DNA of 64,000 bases from Marinobacter salinus (lineage in GTDB: Bacteria; Pseudomonadota; Gammaproteobacteria; Pseudomonadales; Oleiphilaceae): positions 310,001-374,000 of the forward strand of contig NZ_CP017715.1 of NCBI RefSeq assembly GCF_001854125.1. Direction: 5' to 3'. Of this stretch, positions 46,647 through 55,473 are shown in pieces; positions within the stretch are counted from its first letter, which is position 1, and every line of letters begins with the position of its first letter. Below the pieces are notes generated by a model. That model searched no databases. It was given only the letters and a program-made list of their open reading frames with translations, and was not told the origin of the DNA. The position numbers and the translations under genes were made by a program.

Positions 46647-47930
46647 GAAGATGAATTTCAGAACGAATACAACCGCGATGGTAACGACGCTCGCATTCAG
46701 GTCAGACCATCGGCCGCTCAGTGCTTTAATAATCGCATAGGTGATGAAGCCCAGGGCAATGCCATTGGCGATGGAGAAGGTCAAAGGCATCATCAATGCC
46801 GTTACCACAGCTGGCGCCGCATCGGTAATGTCGTCCCAGTCGACCAGCTTCAGACCGCTGGTCATAAGCACGGCCACATACAGCAAGGCGGGTGCCGTGG
46901 CGTAGGCCGGAATGATACTGGCGATCGGAGACAGCAACAGGCATGCAAGGAATAAAACGGCAACCACCACGGCGGTGAGACCTGTGCGGCCACCTGCGGA
47001 AATGCCGGCGGTGGATTCAATGTAACTCGTGGTTGTGGAGGTGCCCAGCGTAGCGCCGGACATGGTGGCCACGGAGTCCGACATCAGGGCCCGCCCCAGG
47101 CGAGGCAGCTTACCCTGCTTGTCCAGCAGACCGCCACGCTGGGCCGCGCCGATCAGCGTGCCGGAAGTGTCAAACAGATCCACAAACAGGAATGCAAAGA
47201 CAATACTGATCATGCCCACGTTCAGGGCGCCTGCTATGTCCAGCTGCATGAAAGTTGGCGCAATGCTGGGGGGCGCCGATACAAAGCCTTGGTACTCGAC
47301 CATGCCGAACATCATGGCAATGACGGTGACGGCGATAATGCCGATCATGACGGCGCCGGTTATCCGCCGGAAAGACAGGGCACAAATCAGTACGAAACCA
47401 CCAAAGAACAGCAAGGCCTCAGCGGTTTTGATTTCGCCCAGACCAACCAGTGTGGCGGGATGATCGACAACAATTCCGGCATTTTTCAGGGCGATCAGCG
47501 CCAGGAAAAAACCGATACCCGCAGAAATACCGAACCGCAGGGACATGGGGATACTGTTGATGATCCACTCACGGACTTTGAAGATACTCAGGAGGAAGAA
47601 GATCAGGCCCGAGAGGAATACCGCCCCCAGGGCGACCTGCCAGCTGTAGCCCATGCTGCCGACGACAGTAAAAGAAAAGAAGGCATTGAGGCCCATGCCC
47701 GGTGCCAGGGCGATGGGGTAGTTGGCCCAGAGACCCATGATCAGGGTGCCGATGGTGGCCGCCAGACAGGTGGCAACAAATACAGCCCCGAAATCCATGC
47801 CGGTGGAGGACAGGATGCTGGGGTTGACCACGATGATGTACGCCATGGTCAGGAAGGTTGTGATGCCCGCTACCAGTTCTTTTCGAACAGTGGTGCCATG
47901 GGCCTGTAGTTGGAACAGTCGTTCAAGCAT
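46632..47930 (-). CDS. NCS2-family purine permease
   Basis: 432 aa, about 12-13 membrane helices. It belongs to the AzgA (adenine/guanine/hypoxanthine) branch of NCS2: MAYIIVVNPSILSSTGMDFG (about 29-48), LAPGMGLNAFFSF (about 74-86) and GTSTTTSYIESTAGISAGGR (about 295-314). It imports adenine, guanine or hypoxanthine with protons. It is upstream of apt in the same direction, which supports adenine as substrate. Confidence 0.92.
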   Translation of the reverse strand: MLERLFQLQAHGTTVRKELVAGITTFLTMAYIIVVNPSILSSTGMDFGAVFVATCLAATIGTLIMGLWANYPIALAPGMGLNAFFSFTVVGSMGYSWQVALGAVFLSGLIFFLLSIFKVREWIINSIPMSLRFGISAGIGFFLALIALKNAGIVVDHPATLVGLGEIKTAEALLFFGGFVLICALSFRRITGAVMIGIIAVTVIAMMFGMVEYQGFVSAPPSIAPTFMQLDIAGALNVGMISIVFAFLFVDLFDTSGTLIGAAQRGGLLDKQGKLPRLGRALMSDSVATMSGATLGTSTTTSYIESTAGISAGGRTGLTAVVVAVLFLACLLLSPIASIIPAYATAPALLYVAVLMTSGLKLVDWDDITDAAPAVVTALMMPLTFSIANGIALGFITYAIIKALSGRWSDLNASVVTIAVVFVLKFIFLDAA

Positions 47931-48056
47931 GACGGGAGTCTGCCTCTCAGGATGCCAAAAGTGGGAAGTTGGAAATCGGTGTCGAATGGAACAATGTGGA
48001 CTGCGTGAAAAAACGGCAATGTTACCGGTTGAGGGCTCTCAGGCCAAGGGATGATT

Positions 48057-48081
48057 GACAGCTCCCTATTAATGAGCTGTC
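48057..48081 (-). terminator. Hairpin after the TRIC gene
   Basis: GACAGCTC and GAGCTGTC form a perfect eight-pair stem with a nine-base loop. It lies just after the stop of the minus-strand TRIC gene. The tail is AAUC rather than U-rich, so terminator strength is uncertain. Confidence 0.45.
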
Positions 48082-48084
48082 CAA

Positions 48085-48702
48085 TTAAGGTTGCATGGAA
48101 TCCCGCTGCAGGCGGATGTCAAACCGCACCGCCAACATCCGGACCACCGTTATAAAGAGAAGCCCGACGGTGAGAGAGATCGTTTCGTTGTGGAAGTACC
48201 ACTGACAAACGAAGTAGATCCAGCAGCCGGCGAACGAGATGGATGCATAAATCTGGTCTTTGCGGAAGATGTAAGGGACTTCGTTGCAGAGCGTATCACG
48301 GAGGGCACCGCCGAAAGTTCCGGTCATAACGCCCAGAAGCGAAGCGATGAACCAGGAATGGCCGAGGTCCAGTGCCAGCTGGGCACCCAGGATTGAGAAA
48401 ACGCCCAGTCCGATTGCATCCGGGAGTACGATCCGGGATTCCCGCATTCGTCCAGCACGATTCCAGTAGCTGAACACAATCGCCATGGCGAGGATCAGGA
48501 TGGGCTGTTCCTCATGCCTGATCCAGTATACCGGATGGTTGTCCATGATCAGGTCCCGCAAGGTGCCACCCCCCAGAGCGGTGATGAATCCGATGGTGAA
48601 GACACCCACCGGGTCCATATTTTTGGAGCGCGCGACAATCATGCCGGAAATGGCAAAGGCTACGATTCCGATCATTTCAAGCAGGTAAACAGTGTCTGAC
48701 AT
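48085..48702 (-). CDS. TRIC-family cation channel protein (UPF0126)
   Basis: 205 aa from ATG 48702, with CAGGG nine bases upstream; a longer frame would add 54 arginine-rich residues that do not fit. Six to seven membrane helices in two YadS/UPF0126 repeats, with GFITALGGGTLRDLIMDNHPVYW and GVMTGTFGGALRDTLCNEVP. The repeated GGxxRD motif marks prokaryotic TRIC channels, which conduct K+ or Na+. It is divergent from the BLUF gene. Confidence 0.9.
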   Translation of the reverse strand: MSDTVYLLEMIGIVAFAISGMIVARSKNMDPVGVFTIGFITALGGGTLRDLIMDNHPVYWIRHEEQPILILAMAIVFSYWNRAGRMRESRIVLPDAIGLGVFSILGAQLALDLGHSWFIASLLGVMTGTFGGALRDTLCNEVPYIFRKDQIYASISFAGCWIYFVCQWYFHNETISLTVGLLFITVVRMLAVRFDIRLQRDSMQP

Positions 48703-48901
48703 TTTAGAACCCTGGGAGGGACATAGAGGGCGGTTCAAGCGCTTAAAAAGGGGTGCTCGAAGGATAGCGGAAAACGCGGTGCGATTCATCCGGGGCGAGG
48801 TGCGGCGGGTCGAGGTGGCCCTGTACCTGTGATCCACAACGACAGGTCTGCGCGTATGTTGCATTCAACTTACTTTAATCCCGGTACCTGGAGTTTCTCA
48901 T

Positions 48902-49468
48902 ATGTCCCTTATGCGCCTGGCCTACGCCAGTGAAGCCACATTTGAAGCCAAACCGGCGGAACAAGGCGTTGAGCCCCATGTGGCCCGGATTCTAATGACG
49001 TCCCGTCGAAATAACGGCAAATGTAATCTCGTCGGTGGTCTTTATTATGGCGATAATCGTTTCTTTCAGTACCTGGAGGGTGAAGAAAGGGACGTTCGGG
49101 AAACCTTCGAGAGAATCCAGGGCGACAGCCGGCACCGCAATATCACCACGTTGATTGAAGAGCAGCTCGATAAGCGCACCTTCAGCAACTGGTCCATGAA
49201 GTATGTTCCGCTTTCCACCGACGTTCGTCGTTTTCTCAGTGGTCATGGCCTCGAAAGTTTTAATCCTGCACTGTTCACATCTCAGCAGTGTGAAGAAATG
49301 ATCGAACTGATCCGGCGCTCCAGTGGAGATCAGAAGTTGGTTAATCATGACGCAACCCCAGTAAAGGGAAAGAAAGCGCAGGCGTTTTCGCCGGGCTTGA
49401 GAGCCGGCTTGCTGGTTGCGGCAGCATGTCTGTTGGGCGCTTTGGTTTATGCCGGCTCATTGCTCTAG
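48902..49468 (+). CDS. BLUF photoreceptor with C-terminal membrane anchor
   Basis: 188 aa. Residues 1 to about 100 are a BLUF domain with the flavin-site residues Tyr8 (RLAYAS), Asn37/38 (RRNNGK), Gln56 (FFQYLEG) and the Trp/Met pair in NWSMKYV. So it should bind FAD and respond to blue light. After a helical stretch with no GGDEF or EAL domain, residues about 165-188 form a membrane helix at the very end. Short BLUF proteins normally act through a soluble partner; this one is tail-anchored. CTGGAG lies eight bases before the start. Confidence 0.88.
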   Translation: MSLMRLAYASEATFEAKPAEQGVEPHVARILMTSRRNNGKCNLVGGLYYGDNRFFQYLEGEERDVRETFERIQGDSRHRNITTLIEEQLDKRTFSNWSMKYVPLSTDVRRFLSGHGLESFNPALFTSQQCEEMIELIRRSSGDQKLVNHDATPVKGKKAQAFSPGLRAGLLVAAACLLGALVYAGSLL

Positions 49469-49496
49469 GCCGGAAAGTGGTTGATAAATACGGCTT

Positions 49497-49521
49497 ATAA
49501 AGTTGAATAAAAGAACTTTAT
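49497..49521 (+). terminator. AT-rich hairpin after the BLUF gene
   Basis: ATAAAGTT and AACTTTAT form an eight-pair AT-rich stem with a nine-base loop, 28 bp after the BLUF stop. It could be a weak terminator or part of the promoter of the next gene. Confidence 0.3.
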
Positions 49522-49621
49522 TTGCTTCATGGGTCGACTCTGTTTAGCTTGTTGGGAATCAAAAAAGCGCCGGGTTTTGATCTGGCCGGATTCAAACAAC
49601 AATGTCGTCAAAGGAGTCCCC

Positions 49622-50602
49622 ATGAAAGCCATCCTCTGCAAAGAATACGGACCGGCTGAACAGCTGGTGATCGAAGATGTGCCCAGCCCTGAAGTCAGTG
49701 GGCGAGGCGTCAAGGTTCGTGTTAAAGCCGCCGGCCTGAACTTTCCGGATACTCTGATTATCGAAGGTAAATACCAGCTCAAGCCAACCATGCCGTTCTC
49801 ACCGGGTGGCGAGATGGCCGGTGAGGTCATCGAGGTCGGCGAGAAAGTGACCCGGTTCAAACCCGGTGATCGTGTTGCGGGTTTGACCGGGTATGGCTCC
49901 TTCGCCGAGGAGGTAATTGTTCCGGAACAGAATCTGCTGCCGATACCGGATGGCATGTCCGATGAGAAAGCCGCCGCTTTCACGATGGTCTATGGCACCT
50001 CCTACTATGCGCTCAAGCAGCGTGCGAATCTGCAACCCGGGGAGAGCCTGCTGGTTCTGGGTGCCAGTGGAGGCGTAGGTCTGGCCACTGTGGAGCTGGG
50101 CAAGGCTATGGGAGCCCGTGTAATCGCAGCAGCGAGTTCAGCGGAAAAGCTCGCCATTGCAAAAGAGGCGGGTGCTGACGAACTGATCAATTACACCGAG
50201 GAGCCTTTGAAAGAAGCGGTCAAGAATCTGACCAAGGGCAAGGGTGTGGATGTTGTTTATGACCCGGTTGGTGGTGATTTCACCGAGCAGGCGCTGCGTG
50301 CCATGGGTTGGAATGGCCGTCACCTGATTATCGGTTTCGCGGCGGGCGAAATTCCAAAGATTCCTGCGAACCTGACGCTACTGAAAGGCTGTTCTGTGGT
50401 TGGTGTGTTCTGGGGCAGCTTCACCCAGCGCGAGCCGGACGCCAGCGCTCAGAATATGATGGAGCTGATGAAGCTTTATGCCGAAGGCAAGATTGATCCG
50501 AAGATCAGTGAGGTTTTCGAGTTCGAGGATTACGCCAAGGCGTTGGGGGCTCTTTCGGAGCGCCGTGCTACCGGTAAGGTAGTGCTTAAAGTCGGTTCCT
50601 GA
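49622..50602 (+). CDS. NADPH:quinone oxidoreductase (MDR family)
   Basis: 326 aa from ATG 49622, with AAAGGAG seven bases upstream. The medium-chain dehydrogenase fold is seen in FSPGGEMAGEVIEVGEKVTR (about 59-78), and the NADPH-binding GASGGVGLATVELGKAMGAR (about 144-163). No zinc-binding Cys or His are in place, so it is the quinone-reductase branch and not an alcohol dehydrogenase. It reduces quinones or enones. It converges on the atu cluster and probably has no part in it. Confidence 0.9.
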   Translation: MKAILCKEYGPAEQLVIEDVPSPEVSGRGVKVRVKAAGLNFPDTLIIEGKYQLKPTMPFSPGGEMAGEVIEVGEKVTRFKPGDRVAGLTGYGSFAEEVIVPEQNLLPIPDGMSDEKAAAFTMVYGTSYYALKQRANLQPGESLLVLGASGGVGLATVELGKAMGARVIAAASSAEKLAIAKEAGADELINYTEEPLKEAVKNLTKGKGVDVVYDPVGGDFTEQALRAMGWNGRHLIIGFAAGEIPKIPANLTLLKGCSVVGVFWGSFTQREPDASAQNMMELMKLYAEGKIDPKISEVFEFEDYAKALGALSERRATGKVVLKVGS

Positions 50603-50671
50603 GTTTTGTTCAATGGCGCGCCTGTTCGTTGGAGCGGTTTGCTCCGACTGGCAGGTGGCCTTCCTACGAGC

Positions 50672-52501
50672 TCAAAAATTCATTCTTCCGGCATCGATAT
50701 CGGCAACCATTCCCGGCGTCAGCCGCCTATAGCCATCCTTCCCGGGCAGCCGGGCAAACACCTCTTCAAACTCATGCCCCAGTGAATAACCGGCCTTCTG
50801 GATATCCACCTTGCGGTACTTGAAGGTTCCCGTTTTCTCGATGGCATGGGTTACCCGCACGAACACCGGAATGGCATAGGGCGGCAGGTTAGCCTGGAGG
50901 TAGGCAAGCAGCTTGTTAACGTCAAACTCCCGGGGATCGTTATGGGGCACCAGCGTCACCATTCCGGCCTTGCCGTTGGTTTTCGGGATCGACACGCCAT
51001 AGACGATGGCTTCTTCGACCATGCCGGAGCCGTCGATGATATTCTCGACTTCGTTGGTGGAAACGTTTTCGCCTTTCCAGCGGAAGGTGTCGCCCATCCG
51101 GTCCACGAACTGAAGATGACGGCAGCCGATTTCTTTCAGTACATCGCCCGTGTTGAACCAGGCGTCACCGTTTTTGAAGGCATTCCGGAGGATGGATTGT
51201 TCGGTGGCGTCTTTCTGGGTATAGCCCTCGAAAGACCACTTCCTGGTGATCTCCCCGATCAATAACCCGGGCTCCCCTTTGGCAACCTCTTCCAGAAAAC
51301 CTTTTTTATTCCGGATGGGGTCGCGGGTGCCCTCGTGGAATTTCACCAGCTTGTAAGGTGCTGTGGAGAAACCGACCGTGTTATCCATATTGAAGAAGTT
51401 GCTGAAACCGATATTGCCCTCGCTTGATGCGTAGAGCTCGGCGACTGTTTCAATGCCAAAGCGCTCCTTGAATTCCTGCCAGATTGAGGGGCGCAGTCCG
51501 TTCCCGATCATTTTGGTCAGGCTGTGGTTGCGGTCCTGGTCGCTGGCGGGCTGGTTCAAAAGGTAACGGCAGAGTTCGCCCACGTAGCCGAATGTCGTGG
51601 CGTGATAGCGGCGTACGTCGTCCCAGAACGCGCGGGCGGAGAACTTCCGGCGCAGGGCCATGGCGGAGCCTCCGGCCAGAACAGAGCCCCAGCATACCAA
51701 CAGCGCGGTGCCATGGTAGAGGGGGAGAGGGCAGTAGAGAACGTCCTCGGGTTCCATGGCCAGAGACATCAGGCCAAAGCCACCGTAGGCCATGACGAAC
51801 TTTCGATGAGAGCCGGGCGCCGCTTTCGGTAGGCCGGTCGTGCCGGAGGTGAACAGGTAAATGGCGGTATCACCCATTCTCGGGGGGTTACTGAGCATGG
51901 GGTTGTCACTCCGGAAAGCACTAACCTCTTCGGCCATGTTCACATAGCCGCCGGGTGCATCGCCGAACGCGTTTGTTGTGTTGATATCCGCAAGAAACAG
52001 GAAAGGCGTGGCGTGGCTGGTGTTCAGGTCCGTCTTGATATTGTCAAAGGACTCCAGCAGCTCCTCACCAACAACCACCATTTTGGGTTTGACGAGATTG
52101 ATGCTGTGTTTCAGTACCTTTCCCTTCTGGGAGGTGTTGAGCATGGCACACGCTACGCCGAGCTTCGCAGCACCGGCAACAACAGCCAGGAGCTCCGGCC
52201 GGTTTTCCAGGAAGACGGCAATGGCATCCCCTTTGGTCAGTCCCTGACCCTGGAGGAAATGGGCAATGCGATTGGCCCATCCATTGAATTCGCTCCAGGT
52301 AATGCTGCGATCCTCGAATAATACCGCTGGCCGGTTGCCAAATTTCTCAGCATTGCGTTCTATCAGTGTGCCCAGGGTGAGCTCGCTGTGTTCATTCGGC
52401 ACCGCATAGTAATACAAGCCACGTGCTATCGAGGGAAGCCGCCGAAAGACCCCTGGCAGGCGTCGGGCAATGTCGAGTGCGGTTACGTTGTCTTGACTCA
52501 T
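50672..52501 (-). CDS. atuH: Acyl-CoA synthetase of the terpene cluster (AtuH-like)
   Basis: 609 aa. AMP-forming synthetase of the FATP/very-long-chain type: the ATP loop YLFTSGTTGLPKAAPGSHRK (about 211-230), YASSEGNIGF and the hinge GDTFRWKGENVSTNEVE. It activates carboxylic acids with CoA. In P. aeruginosa atuH is the last gene of the atu cluster. Here it is last as well, and its start overlaps the atuF stop by four bases. It probably activates citronellic or geranic acid. Confidence 0.82.
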   Translation of the reverse strand: MSQDNVTALDIARRLPGVFRRLPSIARGLYYYAVPNEHSELTLGTLIERNAEKFGNRPAVLFEDRSITWSEFNGWANRIAHFLQGQGLTKGDAIAVFLENRPELLAVVAGAAKLGVACAMLNTSQKGKVLKHSINLVKPKMVVVGEELLESFDNIKTDLNTSHATPFLFLADINTTNAFGDAPGGYVNMAEEVSAFRSDNPMLSNPPRMGDTAIYLFTSGTTGLPKAAPGSHRKFVMAYGGFGLMSLAMEPEDVLYCPLPLYHGTALLVCWGSVLAGGSAMALRRKFSARAFWDDVRRYHATTFGYVGELCRYLLNQPASDQDRNHSLTKMIGNGLRPSIWQEFKERFGIETVAELYASSEGNIGFSNFFNMDNTVGFSTAPYKLVKFHEGTRDPIRNKKGFLEEVAKGEPGLLIGEITRKWSFEGYTQKDATEQSILRNAFKNGDAWFNTGDVLKEIGCRHLQFVDRMGDTFRWKGENVSTNEVENIIDGSGMVEEAIVYGVSIPKTNGKAGMVTLVPHNDPREFDVNKLLAYLQANLPPYAIPVFVRVTHAIEKTGTFKYRKVDIQKAGYSLGHEFEEVFARLPGKDGYRRLTPGMVADIDAGRMNF

Positions 52502-54459
52502 ACGGTTTCCATGGGTTCCTCGGCGGAGATTTCGATCAGCAACTGGCTCCGCTTAACCTGATCACCTTTGCTGGCAAGGACCTGACCAATAACGCCGTCG
52601 CGGTCTGCCCTGACCGGGTGTTCCATTTTCATTGCTTCAAGAATGACCAGTGTTTCACCCTGTCGGACACGGTGGCCAGTTTCCACCAGTACCTCAATAA
52701 TGGCGCCGTCCATGGATGCTTGCACGCGGCCACTGCCGGCACCGGTTACTCCGGCCGTCGGCTGATGGGTTACATCTTTAACCGACCAGGATTGGCCGAA
52801 GGCCTGACAATATAGGGAGTCGCCCTGGCGATGATATTGGCAATGCTGACGAACACCGTTGTCGATAAAGCACAACAGCCCCTCCTGCAGGCTTTCGGGA
52901 ATGAGCTCATGCCGGGTGTCGCCCATGGTGAAGGTAAGTTGTTCGCCGGTCCGGCTGACCAGGAGTTCAACCACAGTATCGTCACTCTCAAGCTTCATGG
53001 GTGTCTTGGTTGCGGGTGCGTTGCTCCAGGCGGCCTGGCCTGAAGTGCCATGGTCAAGAATGCAGGCCGCCAGGGCCAGCTCACGAATAGTCAGCGCCCG
53101 GGGCTTGAGCGAGGGGTCCTGGCTGAACGCCTGCTGCAGAAACGCAGTGGTGGCGTCCCCGGCACCGAAGGTTTCGTTGGCGATGATACGACTGAGAAAA
53201 TACCGGTTGGTGCTGATTCCGAACACGGTAGTGTCTTCCAGAGCACGAATCAGGCGGCGACGTGCCTGGTCCCGGTTTTCGCCCCAGGCGATAACCTTGG
53301 CGAGCATGGGGTCGTAATGGGGGCTAATGGTATCGCCCGAGCGCACGCCGGTATCGAAGCGCAAGCCCTCGCCCTCGGAGGGCTGAAAGGCATGGAGCAG
53401 GCCGGTCTGAGGGGTAAATCCATTGCCGGGGTCTTCGGCGTAAAGCCGCACTTCAATGGCGTGGCCGTTAAGTTCAATATCGTCCTGCGCAAGGGGCAGG
53501 GGACGGCCCTCGGCAACGGCCAGCTGCCACGCAACCAGATCCTGACCGGTAACAAGTTCGGTCACCGGATGTTCCACCTGCAGGCGGGTGTTCATTTCCA
53601 GAAAGTAAAAATTACGCTCCTTGTCGACCAGAAACTCGACCGTGCCCGCGCCTTCATATCCGCATGCAAGGGCCGCTGTGACCGCAGCCTCACCCATGGC
53701 TGCACGAAGCTCCGGGGTTACAAACGGAGAGGGGGCCTCTTCAACTACTTTCTGATGCCGGCGCTGCACGGAACAGTCCCGCTCACCTAGATAGACCGCA
53801 TTGCCTTGGCGGTCTGCGAATACCTGGATCTCGATATGGCGGGGTTCGATAACGGCTTTTTCCAGAATCAGTTCGTCGTCGCCGAAGGCCTGCCGGGCCT
53901 CGGAGCGTGCCCGTTTGATGCTCTCTTTCAGTTCTGATTCCTGTTCCACCAGTCGCATGCCGCGACCACCGCCCCCGGCCGAGGCCTTGATCATCAGCGG
54001 GTAGCCGATATCAGCTGCTGCTGCGACAAGTTCCTCATCACTGGCGTTGTCGCCCTCGTAGCCGGGAACCACCGGCACGCCAGCTTCCTGCATGGCAATC
54101 TTGGAGCGGCGCTTGCTGCCCATCAGTTCGATGGCTTCGGAAGGCGGCCCGATAAAGACCAGGCCAGCGTCTTTGCAGGCATTCGCAAACCCAGCGTTCT
54201 CGGACAGGAAGCCATAGCCCGGGTGGATGCAGTCTGCCCCGGTTTTAAGGGCCGCATTAATAACGGCGCCTGCGTTCAGGTAGGAAGCGGAAACCTGTGC
54301 GGGACCAATGCAGACGGCTTCGTCGGCCAGTTCGACGTGAAGGGATTTGACGTCTGCTTCGGAGTAGACGGCCACGGTTCGGTACCCAAGAGCACTGGCG
54401 GTCCGGATGACTCTGACAGCTATTTCACCGCGGTTGGCTATTAACAGTTTTCTGAGCAT
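52498..54459 (-). CDS. atuF: Geranyl-CoA carboxylase biotin-containing alpha subunit
   Basis: 653 aa. Biotin carboxylase domain (about 1-450) with the ATP loop KASAGGGGRGMRLVE and EMNTRLQVEHPVTE, then a linker and a C-terminal biotinyl domain with the biotin Lys611 in EAMKMEH. The same fold is used by methylcrotonyl-CoA carboxylase (LiuD). The neighbours atuA, B, C, D, E, H and a divergent TetR gene identify this as AtuF. With AtuC it carboxylates geranyl-CoA. An odd inverted-repeat element lies upstream, between it and atuE. Confidence 0.85.
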   Translation of the reverse strand: MLRKLLIANRGEIAVRVIRTASALGYRTVAVYSEADVKSLHVELADEAVCIGPAQVSASYLNAGAVINAALKTGADCIHPGYGFLSENAGFANACKDAGLVFIGPPSEAIELMGSKRRSKIAMQEAGVPVVPGYEGDNASDEELVAAAADIGYPLMIKASAGGGGRGMRLVEQESELKESIKRARSEARQAFGDDELILEKAVIEPRHIEIQVFADRQGNAVYLGERDCSVQRRHQKVVEEAPSPFVTPELRAAMGEAAVTAALACGYEGAGTVEFLVDKERNFYFLEMNTRLQVEHPVTELVTGQDLVAWQLAVAEGRPLPLAQDDIELNGHAIEVRLYAEDPGNGFTPQTGLLHAFQPSEGEGLRFDTGVRSGDTISPHYDPMLAKVIAWGENRDQARRRLIRALEDTTVFGISTNRYFLSRIIANETFGAGDATTAFLQQAFSQDPSLKPRALTIRELALAACILDHGTSGQAAWSNAPATKTPMKLESDDTVVELLVSRTGEQLTFTMGDTRHELIPESLQEGLLCFIDNGVRQHCQYHRQGDSLYCQAFGQSWSVKDVTHQPTAGVTGAGSGRVQASMDGAIIEVLVETGHRVRQGETLVILEAMKMEHPVRADRDGVIGQVLASKGDQVKRSQLLIEISAEEPMETV

Positions 54460-54497
54460 GGTGCAGTTCTCATCAATGGGTGGCAGTCCGCGATCGT

Positions 54498-54596
54498 GTG
54501 CGGGGCGGTTTTCAGGAAAACGCTACAAGCACATCCATGTGCGCTTGATCTCCGGCCATCCAAGGCCTCCGACATTTCCTGAAAACCGCCCCGCAC
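54498..54596. repeat. 22-bp inverted repeat enclosing smaller hairpins
   Basis: The arms 54498-54519 and 54575-54596 are perfect 22-bp inverted repeats (left arm begins GTGCGGGGCGG, right arm ends CCGCCCCGCAC). The 55-bp centre holds a second hairpin, CAAGCACAT/ATGTGC..TTG (54526-54547), and a short GGCC/GGCC one (54554-54567). The whole could fold as a three-armed, cloverleaf-like structure. It lies between atuF and atuE in the intergenic space of 153 bp and no part of it codes. It looks like a REP/MITE-type element. Confidence 0.75.
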
Positions 54597-54612
54597 CCAC
54601 TCGCTCCCTCCG

Positions 54613-55434
54613 TCATTCGTTTGATTCCGCCCAGGCTGGCGGACGCTTTTGCATGAAAGCCATAGTTCCCTCGGCGCCTTCACTGCCACGGATAGCTTCT
54701 GCAAATTTTTCTGCGGCACTGTCGAGCAAACCGCTCATGGCTTCGTGACCCACCCGATGGAGCAGGGCTTTGGTTTCTGCCGTGGCAACCGGAGCGCAAT
54801 GGCGAATTCGATCCAGCACTTGTGTGAGCATTTCTTCCAGTTCGTTTTCCGACTCAGCCGCCTGGTGAACAATGCCCAATCGGCATGCTTCGTCCGCGTT
54901 GATCCGCAATCCAAGAAGAGCCAGACGTCGTGCCTGGGTAAGCCCGATTCGTTCGACTACAAACGGGGCTATCTGTGCAGGAATGACGCCGAGGGAGGTT
55001 TCGGGCATACCAAACTTGGATGTTGGGCCTGCAAGGGCGACGTCGGAAACGCACGCCAGGCCGAAACCACCGCCCATGACAGCGCCTTCGGTGATGGCTA
55101 TGACGACCTTGGAGGATTCGTTCACCTGCTGGATCATCTGACCAAAGGCACGGTTGAGTCGGTAAAATGGGTCGGCTTCGCCCTCTGCCGATTTCTGACT
55201 CCGGGCGCCGGCCATGTCTTTGATGTCGCCACCTGCGCAGAAATGCCCACCGGATCCGCGAACGACGACAGCGCGGATCTGCAGGTCTGATTCAATTTCT
55301 GAAAACACCGTCGACAGCTCCGCCACCATCTGCAGGCTCATGGCATTCCGGACGTCCGGGCGATTAATGGTGACGAACAGGGTTGGACCCTGTTTTTCCA
55401 GAAGTAGGGTTTCGCAATGAGGTAAAGATTCCAT
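54613..55434 (-). CDS. atuE: Isohexenylglutaconyl-CoA hydratase
   Basis: 273 aa from ATG 55434, with GGAG eight bases upstream. Enoyl-CoA hydratase fold: oxyanion hole HFCAGGDIKDM (about 64-74) and AVMGGGFGLACVSDV (about 107-121), with a catalytic Glu in GMPETSLGVIP. AtuE hydrates isohexenylglutaconyl-CoA, the carboxylated product of geranyl-CoA. Position between atuD and atuF supports the name. Confidence 0.85.
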   Translation of the reverse strand: MESLPHCETLLLEKQGPTLFVTINRPDVRNAMSLQMVAELSTVFSEIESDLQIRAVVVRGSGGHFCAGGDIKDMAGARSQKSAEGEADPFYRLNRAFGQMIQQVNESSKVVIAITEGAVMGGGFGLACVSDVALAGPTSKFGMPETSLGVIPAQIAPFVVERIGLTQARRLALLGLRINADEACRLGIVHQAAESENELEEMLTQVLDRIRHCAPVATAETKALLHRVGHEAMSGLLDSAAEKFAEAIRGSEGAEGTMAFMQKRPPAWAESNE

Positions 55435-55473
55435 AAAACGACTCCACGAGTGATGCCGGTGTTGCACCATGGT

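Noticed and set aside
45780..46955. Plus-strand 391-codon open frame
   Set aside because: It runs antisense through the FAH-family gene, apt and part of the permease, all of which are clear genes.
50628..50645. GGAGC-GGTTT-GCTCC hairpin after the quinone oxidoreductase
   Set aside because: Only five pairs and no T-tract, so I do not call a terminator.
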